From positions 11,686 to 75,685 of the forward strand of contig JACKDN010000036.1 of NCBI GenBank assembly GCA_020633465.1: a stretch of DNA of 64,000 nucleotides, given 5' to 3'. Positions 9,465 to 18,982 of this stretch are shown here, piece by piece. This DNA comes from Myxococcales bacterium. GTDB lineage: Bacteria; Myxococcota_A; Bradymonadia; UBA7976; UBA1532. Positions within the stretch are counted from its first letter, which is position 1. Each line of letters starts with the position of its first letter. Below the pieces are notes generated by a model that ran no database searches, was not told where the DNA came from, and saw only the letters and a list, made by a program, of their open reading frames with translations. A program made the translations under genes and the position numbers.

Positions 9465-9877
9465 GCCCCCGCCTCGATGCGCTCGAAGAAGGCGACGAAC
9501 TCGCGCACGTGGGTCGGCTTCACGACGTAGTCGACGCAGCCGAGCAGAGCGGCGCGCTCGCGATCGGCGGGCTGCAGCGAGGTCGTCAGCACCACCACCG
9601 GCGGCGCCTCGGCGAAGCGGGGGCGGGCGCGCAGCCGCTCGACCAGCTCGAAGCCGGTCATCTCGGGCATGCGCAGATCGACCACCGCCACGGCGATGGG
9701 CTCGGCGTCGCCCTGCTCGACCGCGTCGAGGTGCCGGAGGAAGGCCGGCGCCCCCGCGCACACCACCAGCGAGCGCGTGGCCCCGCTGCGCGCGTAGCAG
9801 CGCCGGGCCAGCTCCAGATCGTCCGGATCGTCGTCCACGATGACAACGCTGCCCGGCCCTGCCACGGTGACGTTCAT
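9461..9877 (-). CDS. Single-domain response regulator, Rcp1/CheY-like
   Basis: Stand-alone receiver of about 138 residues with no output domain. It has the acidic triad start VDDDPDD, phospho-acceptor Asp67 in VVDLRMPEM, TTS at the switch position and Lys in VVKPTH. Such receivers pair with phytochrome- or PAS-type kinases as Rcp1 does; here the partner is the overlapping downstream kinase gene. ATG 9877 is preferred over GTG 9883 because a GGGGG run sits about 8 nt upstream of the ATG, whereas it abuts the GTG. A TACCGT hexamer at about 9910-9915 (minus strand) may be the -10 element. Confidence 0.9.
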   Translation of the reverse strand: MNVTVAGPGSVVIVDDDPDDLELARRCYARSGATRSLVVCAGAPAFLRHLDAVEQGDAEPIAVAVVDLRMPEMTGFELVERLRARPRFAEAPPVVVLTTSLQPADRERAALLGCVDYVVKPTHVREFVAFFERIEAGA

Positions 9878-10019
9878 GCCCACCCCCGGGAGACGCTCCC
9901 CGAGCCCGCACGGTAGGGCCGGGTGCGCGTCGGGTCAATCGGGGGGATGAGCCCGCGCCGGCCGTGCGTTGGGGACGCGCCGGGCGGTGGGGGCCGGCTG
10001 GCCGACGAGGGGGCGCTGG

Positions 10020-13000
10020 ATGCGACGAGCACTGTACGGATGTCTGTTGTTGACGCTGCTGGCCTGCGACGACGGCGGCGGCGGCGAGACCGCGCCGGCC
10101 GACGTCGGGCCGGGCGCGCGAGGCGACGGCGGCGCCGACGCCGCGGCAGGGGGGTGCGCCGACGGCGTCTGGACGCCGGGCGAGCAGGGCATCGACTGCG
10201 GCAGTCCCTGCGCGCCGTGCGCGCTGGACGAACGGCCGCCCACGCTGACGCTCGAGGGGCCCGAGGCGCGCACCGTGGCCGATGCGACGCTCACCGTGCG
10301 GGGCGAGGCGCGCGACGACGAGGGCCCGGTGACGGTGATCGCCCAAGGCGGCGCCAAGGCGGTGCCGGGCGCCGACGGTGCCTTCGCGCTCGACGTGACG
10401 GTGCCGCCCGGGCGCTCGACCGTGACGGTGACGGCGGTGGACGCGGGGGGCAACGAGGCGCGGGCCAGCCTGCAGGTGCTGTTCGACGATCGCGCGCCCG
10501 CGCTGGTGGTCGAGGCGCTGCCCGCCCTCGTGTACCGCACCGCGGTGACCGTGCGCGGCGTGGCCCTCGACGACGCGGGCGCCGTGACCGTGCGGGTGAT
10601 GGATCGGGACGCGCCGGTCGACGCGATGGGCCGCTTCGAGGCGACGGTCGACCTCGCGTCGGGCGATCACGACCTGCGCGTCGAGGCGACCGACGCCGCC
10701 GGCAACACCACCAGCGAGGTGCGCCCGCTGACCGTCTTCGTCTCGGCGCCGGCGACCTACGAGTCGCCGCTCGGCGGGCGGCTGACGCTGCCCGAGGGGG
10801 CGCTGGTGCGGCCCGATCAGACCGTCGAGCTGCGCGATCTGAGCACCCTGAACCTGCGCGCCAGCCTCGGCGACGAGGGCGACGAGATCATCAACGGCAC
10901 GCCCCCGGACGGCCTGCCCAACGGGCGCATCGTCATCCCCGGCGCGCTGGCGATGACCTTCGACTCGGCCGAGCTGCCCACCGACGCGCTGGTGAACATG
11001 CCGCTCGACTTCTCGGTGCCGGCGGACGGCGGGCTGACCAACCGGGTGCCGCTGTGGATCCTGCAGCTCACCCCCGACAGCGACGGCGACGGCCGCCCGG
11101 AGCTGACGCTGGTGAGCGAGGCGCAGGTGGGCGACGACGGCCGCATGCGCCCGGTGCGTCCCATCGCCGGCGGGTTCCGCTTCGACCGCGCGGCCGGCTT
11201 CGACGACGACAGCATCGACCAGGTCGACGGCCTCGACCACAGCTCGGTCACCTTCGTCGCCTGCTGCTGCGGCGTGGCCGCGGTGCCGGTGGAGGGCGAC
11301 GTGAAGTGCCGGCCCGACAGCTTCGCGAAGATCCACGAAGATCTGGCGCGGCGCCTCGACGGCGAGATCGGCGACATGATGCAGCGCCTCGACCGCACGC
11401 GCGGCCAGCGCACCCGGCACGTGCTGGACAACATCCTGGGCGAGAACGGCAGCCTCACCCGATCGCTCGCGTCGGGGCTGGCGGCCCTGATCGCCATCGA
11501 GGCCGCGCCGGTCGTCGCCGAGTCGGTGCTGCAGCCGCTGGCGCTGGCCGCCGGGCACGACGCGGCCAGCCTGGGCACCTGGCAGCTCATCCGGGTGCTG
11601 GCCGGCGCGGCCTTCGTCGGGGCCGACGGCCAGACGGTGCCCAACAACGCGGCCGACTTCGTCTTCGGGATGATCGTCGGCATGTTGAAAGACGCCCTGG
11701 TCGATCTGGCCGAGTACGGCATCGACGCGTTGCAGGACCTGAACCGCGACATCGGGCGCTACGCCGATCTCACCGCCGACATCGCCGCCTACGAGTCCGG
11801 CATCGCCGCCTTCACGATGCAGAAGGCCGGGCACCTGGCGGCCGCGCATCACTTCAGCGGGTGCACCGACAGCTACACGGCGGCGGCCGCCGCGGCGATG
11901 GAGGCGTCCCGCGTGGCGTCCCTGGCCGCCGAGCGCGACGACGCGGCGCTGGCGGCCATCGACGCCGTGATGGCCGACGTGCAGGCCCTGGGCGCCGACG
12001 GCATGGCGCTGGCCCAGGTGCTCGACGGGTTGGATCCCATCGCGGCGCGGCTGACGGCGGGGGACGCGACCGCGGCCGACCGGGACGAGGCCGAGCGGCG
12101 GCTGGTGCAGGCGGCCGATCTCGGCGCGCGCATGGAGGCGCTGCACCGCGCGCTCGGCGGGGCGCGGGCCACCTTCGGGGCGGCCGAGGCGGCGGACGGC
12201 GCGGCCACCCCCACCGAGGCGGCGGCCGTGCAGCGCAGCTGCGCGCTGGTCGAGGCCATCCCCCGCGAGGGCGGGCTGCCCAAGGCCGGCGTGCGCGTGG
12301 GGCTCAGCGCGTTCGGCGCGCACCACCAGGCGACCAGCGCCGAGGACGGGCGCTTCGTGCTGATCGCGCACACCCCGCTGGTGTCGATCGGGGGCCAGCG
12401 CGGGCTCGCCGCCGGCGACGCCCTGATCGACGCGAGCGCCAGCGGCTACCTCGCCGGCGCCGCCGAGGCGTCCTGGGACGAGGTCGTGTTCCCCGGCGCG
12501 GGGCAGTTCGAGTTCGGCGTGGACGTCGGCACGCTCACGATCGGCCTGCCCCTCGAGCTGCTCGGCGACCGCGACGGCGACGGCCTGAACGACGGCACCG
12601 AGATGATCGCGGGCACCGATCCCGATCGGGTCGACACCGACGGCGACGGGTACGACGACCGGGCCGAGGGCCTGGCCCTGAGCGATCCGCTCGACGCCGA
12701 CAGCGTGCCCTCGGACGACACCGATCGCGACGGCCTGACCGACGCCGAGGAGCCGGCGCTGGGCACCGATCCCGCGAACCGCGACACCGACGGCGACCGG
12801 CTGAGCGACGGCACCGAGGTGCGCCTGTGGGGCACCGATCCCACCCGCGTCGACACCGACGGTGACGGCTTCGTCGACCGCGCCGAGGTGACGCTGGGCA
12901 GCGATCCCACGGACCCCGACAGCACGCCCGGCGACGACGCCGACGGCGACGGGCTGATCGACAGCGAAGAGAACCGCCTGGGTACGCAGGTGGGGCGCGC

Positions 13001-14390
13001 CGACACGGACGGCGACGGCCTGAGCGACGGCGAGGAGGTCTACGTCTTCGGCACCGATCCGCTGCGGCCCACCAGCGACGGCGATCAGATCCCCGACGGC
13101 GAGGAGGTGGTGGCCGGGGCGGACGGCTACCGCACCGATCCGCTCGACCGCGACACCGACCGCGACGGCTTCCTCGACGATCTCGAGATCGCCGAGGGGA
13201 GCGATCCCACCGACGCCACGTCGCAGCCCGAGGCGGTGGCGCCGGTGGCGGGCTGCCCGGCCTGCCCCGCGGGCATGCACGATGGCGGCGACGGCGCCTG
13301 CGTGGCGGCGGGCGCGTGCGCCGATGGCTACACGCTGGAGCCCGGCGGGCGCTGCGCGGGCTGGCGCCGGCTGGGCGGCGAGGGGCCGACCGCGGTAGAG
13401 GCGCGCCTGACGCCCCTGGCCGACGGCCGGGTGCTGTTCACCGGGGGCTACCTGGGCGAGGCCGTGACCGCCGAAGCCTGGCGCTTCGACCCGCCGACCG
13501 AGCGCTTCCTGGCGACGACGCCCATGCCCACCGCGCGCTACGGGCACAGCGCCACCGTGCTGGCCGACGGCCGCGTGCTGGTGGCCGGCGGCACCACCGT
13601 GTTCGGGTTCGACGACACGCCCACGGCGGCGGTCGAGCTGTACGATCCGGTCGCCGACACCTGGACCGCCCTGCCCCCCCTGCCGGCCCCGCGGCGCGAC
13701 CACGCCGCCGTGGCGCTGCCCGACGGTCGGGTGTTGCTGGCCGGTGGCTTCGGCGAGCGGCGCGTGGACGCCGACGCGCTGCGCGACGGCGTGCTCTACA
13801 CCGTGGACGGCGAGGACAGCGAGGTGACGCCGGTCGCCCTGAACCTGCCCTTCGAGGGCGCGCCGGTGGGCCTGCCGCTCGACGACGGGCGGGTGCTGCT
13901 CGCCGGCACCGCGCCCCAGGGCGGCGACGTCGTGTTCGCGACGACCACGGCCGTCTTCGACCCGGCGGACGACGCCGCGGCCCCCGGGCCGCGCCTCGAC
14001 GGGCGGTACGCCGCCGCGTTCGCGCGCCTGGGCGACGGCCGGGTCCTGGCCGCGGCGGGGCTGGGCGAGGGCTTCCGCGGCTCGACCGACGCGACCCTGC
14101 TGGACGCGGCGGCCGTCGCCTGGACCCCCGGCCCCGCCCTGGACGTGCCGCTGTTCCCGGGCCCCGCCGCCGCCACGCTGAGCGACGGCACCGCGCTGGT
14201 GATGCGTGATCTGGCCCGCGTCTTCGACCCCGCCACCGACGCCTGGACCGCCACCGCGACGGTGGTCGACGGCCGGGTCCAGCGGACGCTCGCGACCCTG
14301 CCGGACGTGCGCGCGCTGGTGTACGGCCCCACCGACTTCGAGGTGCCGGCCCGGGCCGAGATCTACCGGCGCGGGTGCCCCGGCCCCTGA
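10020..14390 (+). CDS. Large multidomain lipoprotein: Ig-like, TSP3 repeats, kelch-like propeller
   Basis: Surface lipoprotein of 1456 residues. ATG 10020 follows GAGGGGG. The signal peptide MRRALYGCLLLTLLAC has lipobox LLAC (Cys16) followed by Asp-Asp. Two bacterial Ig-like domains lie at about residues 74-243 (motifs VTAVDAGGNEA and VEATDAAGNTT). A mostly helical region of unknown fold follows, then a carboxypeptidase-regulatory-like module near 750-820 (PKAGVRVGLS..EDGRFVL). Eight or so TSP3-type calcium repeats of the DTDGDGLSDGEE kind span about 850-1070. After a small Cys module comes a C-terminal kelch/galactose-oxidase-like propeller (about 1117-1453, repeated LADGRVLVAGG). No catalytic residues are recognised, so binding or structure is more likely than enzymatic activity. 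Its 3' end overlaps the convergent GGDEF-EAL gene by 28 nt. Confidence 0.9.
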   Translation: MRRALYGCLLLTLLACDDGGGGETAPADVGPGARGDGGADAAAGGCADGVWTPGEQGIDCGSPCAPCALDERPPTLTLEGPEARTVADATLTVRGEARDDEGPVTVIAQGGAKAVPGADGAFALDVTVPPGRSTVTVTAVDAGGNEARASLQVLFDDRAPALVVEALPALVYRTAVTVRGVALDDAGAVTVRVMDRDAPVDAMGRFEATVDLASGDHDLRVEATDAAGNTTSEVRPLTVFVSAPATYESPLGGRLTLPEGALVRPDQTVELRDLSTLNLRASLGDEGDEIINGTPPDGLPNGRIVIPGALAMTFDSAELPTDALVNMPLDFSVPADGGLTNRVPLWILQLTPDSDGDGRPELTLVSEAQVGDDGRMRPVRPIAGGFRFDRAAGFDDDSIDQVDGLDHSSVTFVACCCGVAAVPVEGDVKCRPDSFAKIHEDLARRLDGEIGDMMQRLDRTRGQRTRHVLDNILGENGSLTRSLASGLAALIAIEAAPVVAESVLQPLALAAGHDAASLGTWQLIRVLAGAAFVGADGQTVPNNAADFVFGMIVGMLKDALVDLAEYGIDALQDLNRDIGRYADLTADIAAYESGIAAFTMQKAGHLAAAHHFSGCTDSYTAAAAAAMEASRVASLAAERDDAALAAIDAVMADVQALGADGMALAQVLDGLDPIAARLTAGDATAADRDEAERRLVQAADLGARMEALHRALGGARATFGAAEAADGAATPTEAAAVQRSCALVEAIPREGGLPKAGVRVGLSAFGAHHQATSAEDGRFVLIAHTPLVSIGGQRGLAAGDALIDASASGYLAGAAEASWDEVVFPGAGQFEFGVDVGTLTIGLPLELLGDRDGDGLNDGTEMIAGTDPDRVDTDGDGYDDRAEGLALSDPLDADSVPSDDTDRDGLTDAEEPALGTDPANRDTDGDRLSDGTEVRLWGTDPTRVDTDGDGFVDRAEVTLGSDPTDPDSTPGDDADGDGLIDSEENRLGTQVGRADTDGDGLSDGEEVYVFGTDPLRPTSDGDQIPDGEEVVAGADGYRTDPLDRDTDRDGFLDDLEIAEGSDPTDATSQPEAVAPVAGCPACPAGMHDGGDGACVAAGACADGYTLEPGGRCAGWRRLGGEGPTAVEARLTPLADGRVLFTGGYLGEAVTAEAWRFDPPTERFLATTPMPTARYGHSATVLADGRVLVAGGTTVFGFDDTPTAAVELYDPVADTWTALPPLPAPRRDHAAVALPDGRVLLAGGFGERRVDADALRDGVLYTVDGEDSEVTPVALNLPFEGAPVGLPLDDGRVLLAGTAPQGGDVVFATTTAVFDPADDAAAPGPRLDGRYAAAFARLGDGRVLAAAGLGEGFRGSTDATLLDAAAVAWTPGPALDVPLFPGPAAATLSDGTALVMRDLARVFDPATDAWTATATVVDGRVQRTLATLPDVRALVYGPTDFEVPARAEIYRRGCPGP

Positions 14391-16381
14391 TCCGTCGGCT
14401 CGGGCGCGGCCAAACTGGCCAGCAGCGCCGTGCGCGCCATCGGCGTCGGGCTGCCGAGCATCGCCTCGACGGCCTCGACCGGACCCGGCCGGCCCAGCCC
14501 GAAGCCCTGCCCCACGTCGCAGCCCAGCTCGACCAGCCGCTCGACGTCCTCGCGCGCCTCGATGCCCTCGGCCAGCACCGTCAGCCGCAGCGCGTGGCTC
14601 ATGCCGACGATGGCCTGGATGAGGCGCTCGTTGGGCCCATCGGGGCTGAGATCGCTGACGAAGGCGCGATCGATCTTCACGACGTCGATGGGCAGCGTGC
14701 GCAGGGACGCGAGGGACGACCAGCCGGTGCCGAAGTCGTCCAGCGCCAGGCCGAAGCCCGCCTCGGACAGCGCGTCGAGGTTGTCGCGCACCGGCCCGGC
14801 GTCGTCGGCGTAGGCGCTCTCGGTCACCTCGAAGCCCACGCGCGCGTGCGGCACGCCCGTCGCGTCGACCTCGGCGATCAGCTGAGCGGCGAAGCCGGGG
14901 CGCTGCAGCTGCACGCGGGAGAGGTTGATCCACACCTTGAAGGGCCGCTCGGCCATCTGCGGCAGCCACGCGTGGGCCTGCGCGCAGGCGCGGGCCACCA
15001 CGTAGCTGCCCAGGCCGTGGATGAGGCCGGTCGTCTCGGCGACGCCGATGAAGGCGTCGGGCGGCACGAGGCCTTCGGTCGGGTGTTGCCAGCGCACCAG
15101 CGCCTCGACCCCCAGCAGGCGCCCGCTGCGCAGATCGAACTCGGGCTGGTACACGAGGAACAGCTCGTCACGCTCGAGGGCGTGGTGCAGATCGACCCGC
15201 AGGCGCACCTCGCGCGCCGAGGCGGCGACGTCCTCGACGGCGCTGGCCGCGCTGCCCCCGCCGCGCTCGACCTTCGCGCGGCTGAGCGCGCCGAGCGCGC
15301 TGCGCAGCAGGTGCTCGGCCAACGCCCCGCCGCTGTCGGTCAGCCGGGCGGCCGCCGCCAGACCCACGCTCGCCGACACCAGGGCCTCGCCGGCCACCTC
15401 GGTGATGGGCCGCGCCAGCGCCGACTGGACCTCGCGGACCGTGTCGACCGCGCCCGACGGATCGGCCAAAGCCGGCAGGAACACCGCGAACTCGTCGCCC
15501 CCGATGCGCGCCACCACCGCCGCCGTGTCGTCCAGCGCGGCCTGCAGGCGATCGCCGACGACGCTCAGCACCTGGTCGCCGGCGCGGTTGCCGTGGGCCG
15601 CGTTGATGGCGCCGAAGCCGTCGAGGTCGAGGGCCAGCAGCACACCCAGGCCGCGGCTGTCGGGCTCGTCGAAGTGGCGCTCGAGGCGCTCGACCAGCGC
15701 GGCGCGGTTCATCAGCCCGGTCAGCGGATCGTGCAGGCGGGCGTGGCGCGCGGCCAGCTCGGCCACCTTCTGCGCGGTGATGTCGCGCGCGACGCCGGTG
15801 AGGCGCACCGGCCGCCCCGCGGCGTCGTCGATCCGGCGCGCGCGGTCGTGCAGCCAGCGCACCTCGCCGTCCGGTCGCACGACGCGGTACACCGCCTCGG
15901 CCTCGCCACGCTGGCGCACCGAGCGCTCGCGGGCATCGGCCAGCGGCCGATCTTCGGGGTGCACCGCCTCGCGCCACAGGTCGGGCCGCGCGCGGAAGGC
16001 CTCGGGCGACACGCCGTAGACCGCCTCGACCGCGCCGCCGACCCACGGTGGACGCTCGCCGGTGAGATCGGCCGCCCACACGACCTCGGAGAGCGACTCG
16101 ACGACCTGCGTGACGCGCGACTCGAGCGCCACGCGCGCCTGCTCGGCGACCTCGAGCCGACGCAGGTGGCGCCGGAGCAAGCCATAGAGGATGACGGCGG
16201 TGACGATGACGAACAGCGAGCCCTTGGCCAGGTCGGTCCACAGCTCGGCCAGGGTGCGACCGACGAGGCCGTGCGCCACGACGTCGGAGACGACGATCCA
16301 GGTCAGGCCGACGACGAGGTAGGCCCCGGCCGCCTGCCGCGCCGACCAGATGTCTCGCGCCCTCGATGAGAAATCGGCCAC
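14363..16381 (-). CDS. Membrane PAS-GGDEF-EAL cyclic-di-GMP protein
   Basis: Protein of 672 residues predicted to make and/or break cyclic-di-GMP. Two N-terminal membrane helices lie at about residues 15-40 and 52-72, followed by a PAS domain with PAC motif (about 90-205). The GGDEF domain keeps an intact signature, RIGGDEF near residue 296. The EAL domain keeps GVEALVRW near 424, INLS, EVTES, DDFGTG, KIDRAF, AEGIE and a QGFxxxxP ending. Both active sites look complete, so the net activity cannot be predicted. GTG 16381 is the start; a TACGCT hexamer about 30 nt upstream may be a -10 element. The stop lies inside the 3' end of the convergent lipoprotein gene. Confidence 0.93.
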   Translation of the reverse strand: MADFSSRARDIWSARQAAGAYLVVGLTWIVVSDVVAHGLVGRTLAELWTDLAKGSLFVIVTAVILYGLLRRHLRRLEVAEQARVALESRVTQVVESLSEVVWAADLTGERPPWVGGAVEAVYGVSPEAFRARPDLWREAVHPEDRPLADARERSVRQRGEAEAVYRVVRPDGEVRWLHDRARRIDDAAGRPVRLTGVARDITAQKVAELAARHARLHDPLTGLMNRAALVERLERHFDEPDSRGLGVLLALDLDGFGAINAAHGNRAGDQVLSVVGDRLQAALDDTAAVVARIGGDEFAVFLPALADPSGAVDTVREVQSALARPITEVAGEALVSASVGLAAAARLTDSGGALAEHLLRSALGALSRAKVERGGGSAASAVEDVAASAREVRLRVDLHHALERDELFLVYQPEFDLRSGRLLGVEALVRWQHPTEGLVPPDAFIGVAETTGLIHGLGSYVVARACAQAHAWLPQMAERPFKVWINLSRVQLQRPGFAAQLIAEVDATGVPHARVGFEVTESAYADDAGPVRDNLDALSEAGFGLALDDFGTGWSSLASLRTLPIDVVKIDRAFVSDLSPDGPNERLIQAIVGMSHALRLTVLAEGIEAREDVERLVELGCDVGQGFGLGRPGPVEAVEAMLGSPTPMARTALLASLAAPEPTDQGPGHPRR

Positions 16382-16442
16382 GTGCGTCGTCCCCCGAGCG
16401 TACCCGCGCGGAGCGTAGCACGGCCCTGTTCGGCGCGCGCGG

Positions 16443-17432
16443 TCAGCCGCCGGCGAACGCGCGGAGCAAGGCGGGACCCACGGCGTCGAGCATGACGGTC
16501 CCGTCGAAGTCCTCGGGGTGCAGGGGCAGGGACAGCCGGGGCGCGCGGGGCGTCGGGCGCGCGGTGAGGCGCAGCGGCGCGGGGAAGAGGAAGGGGCGGA
16601 AGACCTGCTCGATGGCGAGGGCGAAGCCGCGGTCCGCCGGATCCGGCAGGGCGCGCAGGCGCGCGGCGAGGGCGTCGTCGGCGCAGACGCTCAGCGCGGC
16701 CTCGACGGCCGCGGCGTCCCAGGTGGGCGCGGGGACGTCGGCGTCCGTGGGCCCGCGCCAGGGCGTCGGCGCGTTGGGCTCGAGCCACATCGACGTCTCG
16801 CCGGGCGCCGCCCAGGGATCGACCGGCAGGCCATCGAGCACCGCGTTGAAGTGCAGGTGAGGCGCCAGCAGCGGACCCATGAGGATGCCGTCGACGCCCG
16901 ACATGCCGGAGAGGCCCAGCACCTCGCCGCGCGCCAGCCGCTGACCGGGCTCGACCAGGGCGCGGCTGAGGTGGCTGTAGGTGGTCAGCAGGCCGTCGCC
17001 GTGATCGACGTAGACCTTGCGCCCGCCGCGCTGCATCTCGAGCACCACGCCGCGCACGATCCCCGGCGCCGCGGCGCACAGCCGGGTGCCGGGCGGCAGG
17101 GCGAAGTCGGTGCCGACGTGACCATCGTAGGTCAGGCGCCGGCCCCGGAAGTCGCGACAGTCGGTCACCCGCACGCTGTAGCCCCGGTCGCGCGGCTGCG
17201 GCGTGCGGTTGGGCAGGTTGTAGACGATCACCCGGCGATCGGCGCGCGTGTGGCCCAGCCAGGTCGGCACCGACACCCACGGCTTGAGGATGCGCAGGGA
17301 CGAGGGGCCCCACCGGCTCGGCGGCGCCGACGCGTCGCCCAGCAGGGCGAGCTTGCACTGCCGCAGGCTCTTGCCCAGCGGGCGCAGGCCGAGGATCTCG
17401 GCGGGGGTCACGAAGGACTGTCGGACGGACAT
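16443..17432 (-). CDS. M23 (LytM-type) metallopeptidase domain protein
   Basis: Protein of 329 residues with a LytM/M23 peptidase domain at about residues 100-200. The zinc ligands are visible: His and Asp in HVGTDFALP (about 104-112) and the HxH in APHLHF (about 191-196); YSHLS and a DHGDGLLT segment are also typical. M23 enzymes cut peptidoglycan cross-links or related peptides. No signal peptide is evident, so the site of action is unclear; it may be a non-classically exported or cytoplasmic relative. The regions flanking the domain are not recognised. It starts at ATG 17432 and ends 61 nt before the GGDEF-EAL start, on the same strand. Confidence 0.85.
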   Translation of the reverse strand: MSVRQSFVTPAEILGLRPLGKSLRQCKLALLGDASAPPSRWGPSSLRILKPWVSVPTWLGHTRADRRVIVYNLPNRTPQPRDRGYSVRVTDCRDFRGRRLTYDGHVGTDFALPPGTRLCAAAPGIVRGVVLEMQRGGRKVYVDHGDGLLTTYSHLSRALVEPGQRLARGEVLGLSGMSGVDGILMGPLLAPHLHFNAVLDGLPVDPWAAPGETSMWLEPNAPTPWRGPTDADVPAPTWDAAAVEAALSVCADDALAARLRALPDPADRGFALAIEQVFRPFLFPAPLRLTARPTPRAPRLSLPLHPEDFDGTVMLDAVGPALLRAFAGG

Positions 17433-17465
17433 CGAGGTACTCGAGCGGAGGGGGGCGGCAGCGTT

Positions 17466-18503
17466 CTAAGGCTGACGCCCGAGGAGCGTAGCCAGGTCCG
17501 GCGCGGTGAGGATGGCGTCGGTCCAGGCCTCGAGCTGCTCGATCGAGGCGGCGCGCACGCGCGCTTCGGTCTGGGCGTCCGGGGCGCCGAAGCGCAGCGT
17601 GATCAGCTTGAGCAGCGACCGGGCGAGGCCCTGCGCGAGACCTTGCTCGCGTCCTTCGTCTTGCCACTCCTGCTTCAACTCGCCAATCGTCTTGCCCATC
17701 ACCAGTTCCTCCGCCTCCGCACCTGCCACCTCGACCACGAACCCCCGCATCTCGTCGGTGTCGACGTGCCGATTGACGGTCTGAATGTAGCGGAGCACCG
17801 CGAGGAACGCATCCATGCCGGACGGCGCCTCGAGCACCTGCTGCCACAGACCGAGGTGCTCGCGCATCAGCGCGACCAGCCCCGGATTGTCCGGCGCGTG
17901 CTGCAGCATCAGCAGCGTCAGCCGACAGAGCGCCGTGGTCGACTGCTCGAACGCGTGCTGCCAAAGCTCCTCGTCCCGGCCCGTCGCGGCGAGGTCGACG
18001 AGCAGGATGCGAAAGTCGGTGACGTAGGGCTCGACGAGCGCTCGATCCGCGTCGGCCACCTCGACGACGTCGCGATAGCGCGTCGGGCCGGGCCAAGGCT
18101 GCCGTCCGTGATGCAACAGCACCGGGATGACCGGCGGGACCCGATCCGCCTCGGGGTGGTCGGCGATCCACCGCTCGAGGAAATACGCCTTGGCGCGCAG
18201 GAAGCGCACCGGCACCAGCCGTCGCGCCTCCGAGCTCTCGTGCTCGAAGGCCAGATACAGCGTGGCGGCGCCGCCATCGACGAACCGCACGCCGTAGAAC
18301 AGGTCCGTGTACAGCTGCCCCAACCATCGGCCGACGTAGTTGGTGGGCAGGAGCGTCAGCGTCGACAGGTCGAGCCGCGCCACCAGCGCCGGCGGGAGCA
18401 CGCTGCGAAAGAAGCCCCGCGCGTGCTCGACCGGTGCCAAGGTCACCTTCACCAGCGCGTCGTGCGGCAGCACACGCGGCCCTCGGTCCCGGCCGTCGCT
18501 CAC
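17466..18503 (-). CDS. Rpn/YhgA-like PD-(D/E)XK nuclease family protein
   Basis: Protein of 345 residues resembling the Rpn (recombination-promoting nuclease, transposase_31/YhgA-like) family. It opens with the typical PHDALVKVTLAPVEHARGFF segment, followed by the nuclease core around YLAFEHESSE and PVRFLRAKAYFLERW, where EHQS is more usual than EHES. The C-terminal part is helical and includes a DEGREQGLAQGLA tract, as in this family. Other Rpn members cut DNA and promote RecA-independent recombination. GTG 18503 overlaps the upstream lipoprotein stop as GTGA, so it is translated as the last gene of an envelope operon, which is unusual for this often solitary, mobile family. Confidence 0.82.
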   Translation of the reverse strand: MSDGRDRGPRVLPHDALVKVTLAPVEHARGFFRSVLPPALVARLDLSTLTLLPTNYVGRWLGQLYTDLFYGVRFVDGGAATLYLAFEHESSEARRLVPVRFLRAKAYFLERWIADHPEADRVPPVIPVLLHHGRQPWPGPTRYRDVVEVADADRALVEPYVTDFRILLVDLAATGRDEELWQHAFEQSTTALCRLTLLMLQHAPDNPGLVALMREHLGLWQQVLEAPSGMDAFLAVLRYIQTVNRHVDTDEMRGFVVEVAGAEAEELVMGKTIGELKQEWQDEGREQGLAQGLARSLLKLITLRFGAPDAQTEARVRAASIEQLEAWTDAILTAPDLATLLGRQP

Positions 18504-18982
18504 TCGTCCACCACGTCCACGGTCAAGAGCCAGCCGGCGCTCATGTCGCTGAACACTTCGAGCAGGTGGTCGCCCTTCTCGGGCGCGTCGAAGCTGAAGT
18601 CCAGGATGCCGTCGTCGCCGGCGCGGGCGAAGAAGTCGATGTCGACCAGGCGGGTCTGCTCGGCACGGCCGCAGCCCGGCTCGCTGAGCTGCACCAGCAG
18701 CTCGGTGCCGGGGAAGCGCTGCGACGTGAAGAACAGGCGCACCTCGACGCGCTGATCCGGGCGGTCGGTGGCGACGATGTAGCGTTGGGCGCCGGGGAAG
18801 GTGCCGCGCACGAAGTCGTCGTCGCCCAGCACGCAGCCCGCGCGCACGTTGCACACGGGGACGGTACCGGCGCACAGGTTCTCGAGGCGGCCCTCGGTGA
18901 ACTCGTCCTCGGGCGACTGGCAGCCGGCGACCGCCAGCGCCGCGAGCAGGACCCGCGCGGCGAGCAGGATCAGCCGCCGCAC
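18500..18982 (-). CDS. Small lipoprotein of unknown function
   Basis: Predicted lipoprotein of 160 residues with signal peptide ending VAGC (Cys21). The mature part has four to five Cys residues (NLCAGTVPVCNV, AGCVLG, EPGCG) and a C-terminal beta-rich stretch ending in GDHLLEVFSDMSAGWLLTVD, reminiscent of pre-peptidase (PPC-like) beta-sandwiches. No family is recognised with certainty. GTG 18982 is the only start giving the signal peptide and overlaps the upstream gene by 13 nt; the gene overlaps the downstream Rpn gene by 4 nt. Confidence 0.75.
   Translation of the reverse strand: MRRLILLAARVLLAALAVAGCQSPEDEFTEGRLENLCAGTVPVCNVRAGCVLGDDDFVRGTFPGAQRYIVATDRPDQRVEVRLFFTSQRFPGTELLVQLSEPGCGRAEQTRLVDIDFFARAGDDGILDFSFDAPEKGDHLLEVFSDMSAGWLLTVDVVDE

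Noticed and set aside
9465..14969. Minus-strand extension of the PAS kinase frame and other open frames opposite the lipoprotein
   Set aside because: They run antisense through a gene with signal peptide, TSP3 and kelch-like repeats; open only because GC-rich DNA has few stops.
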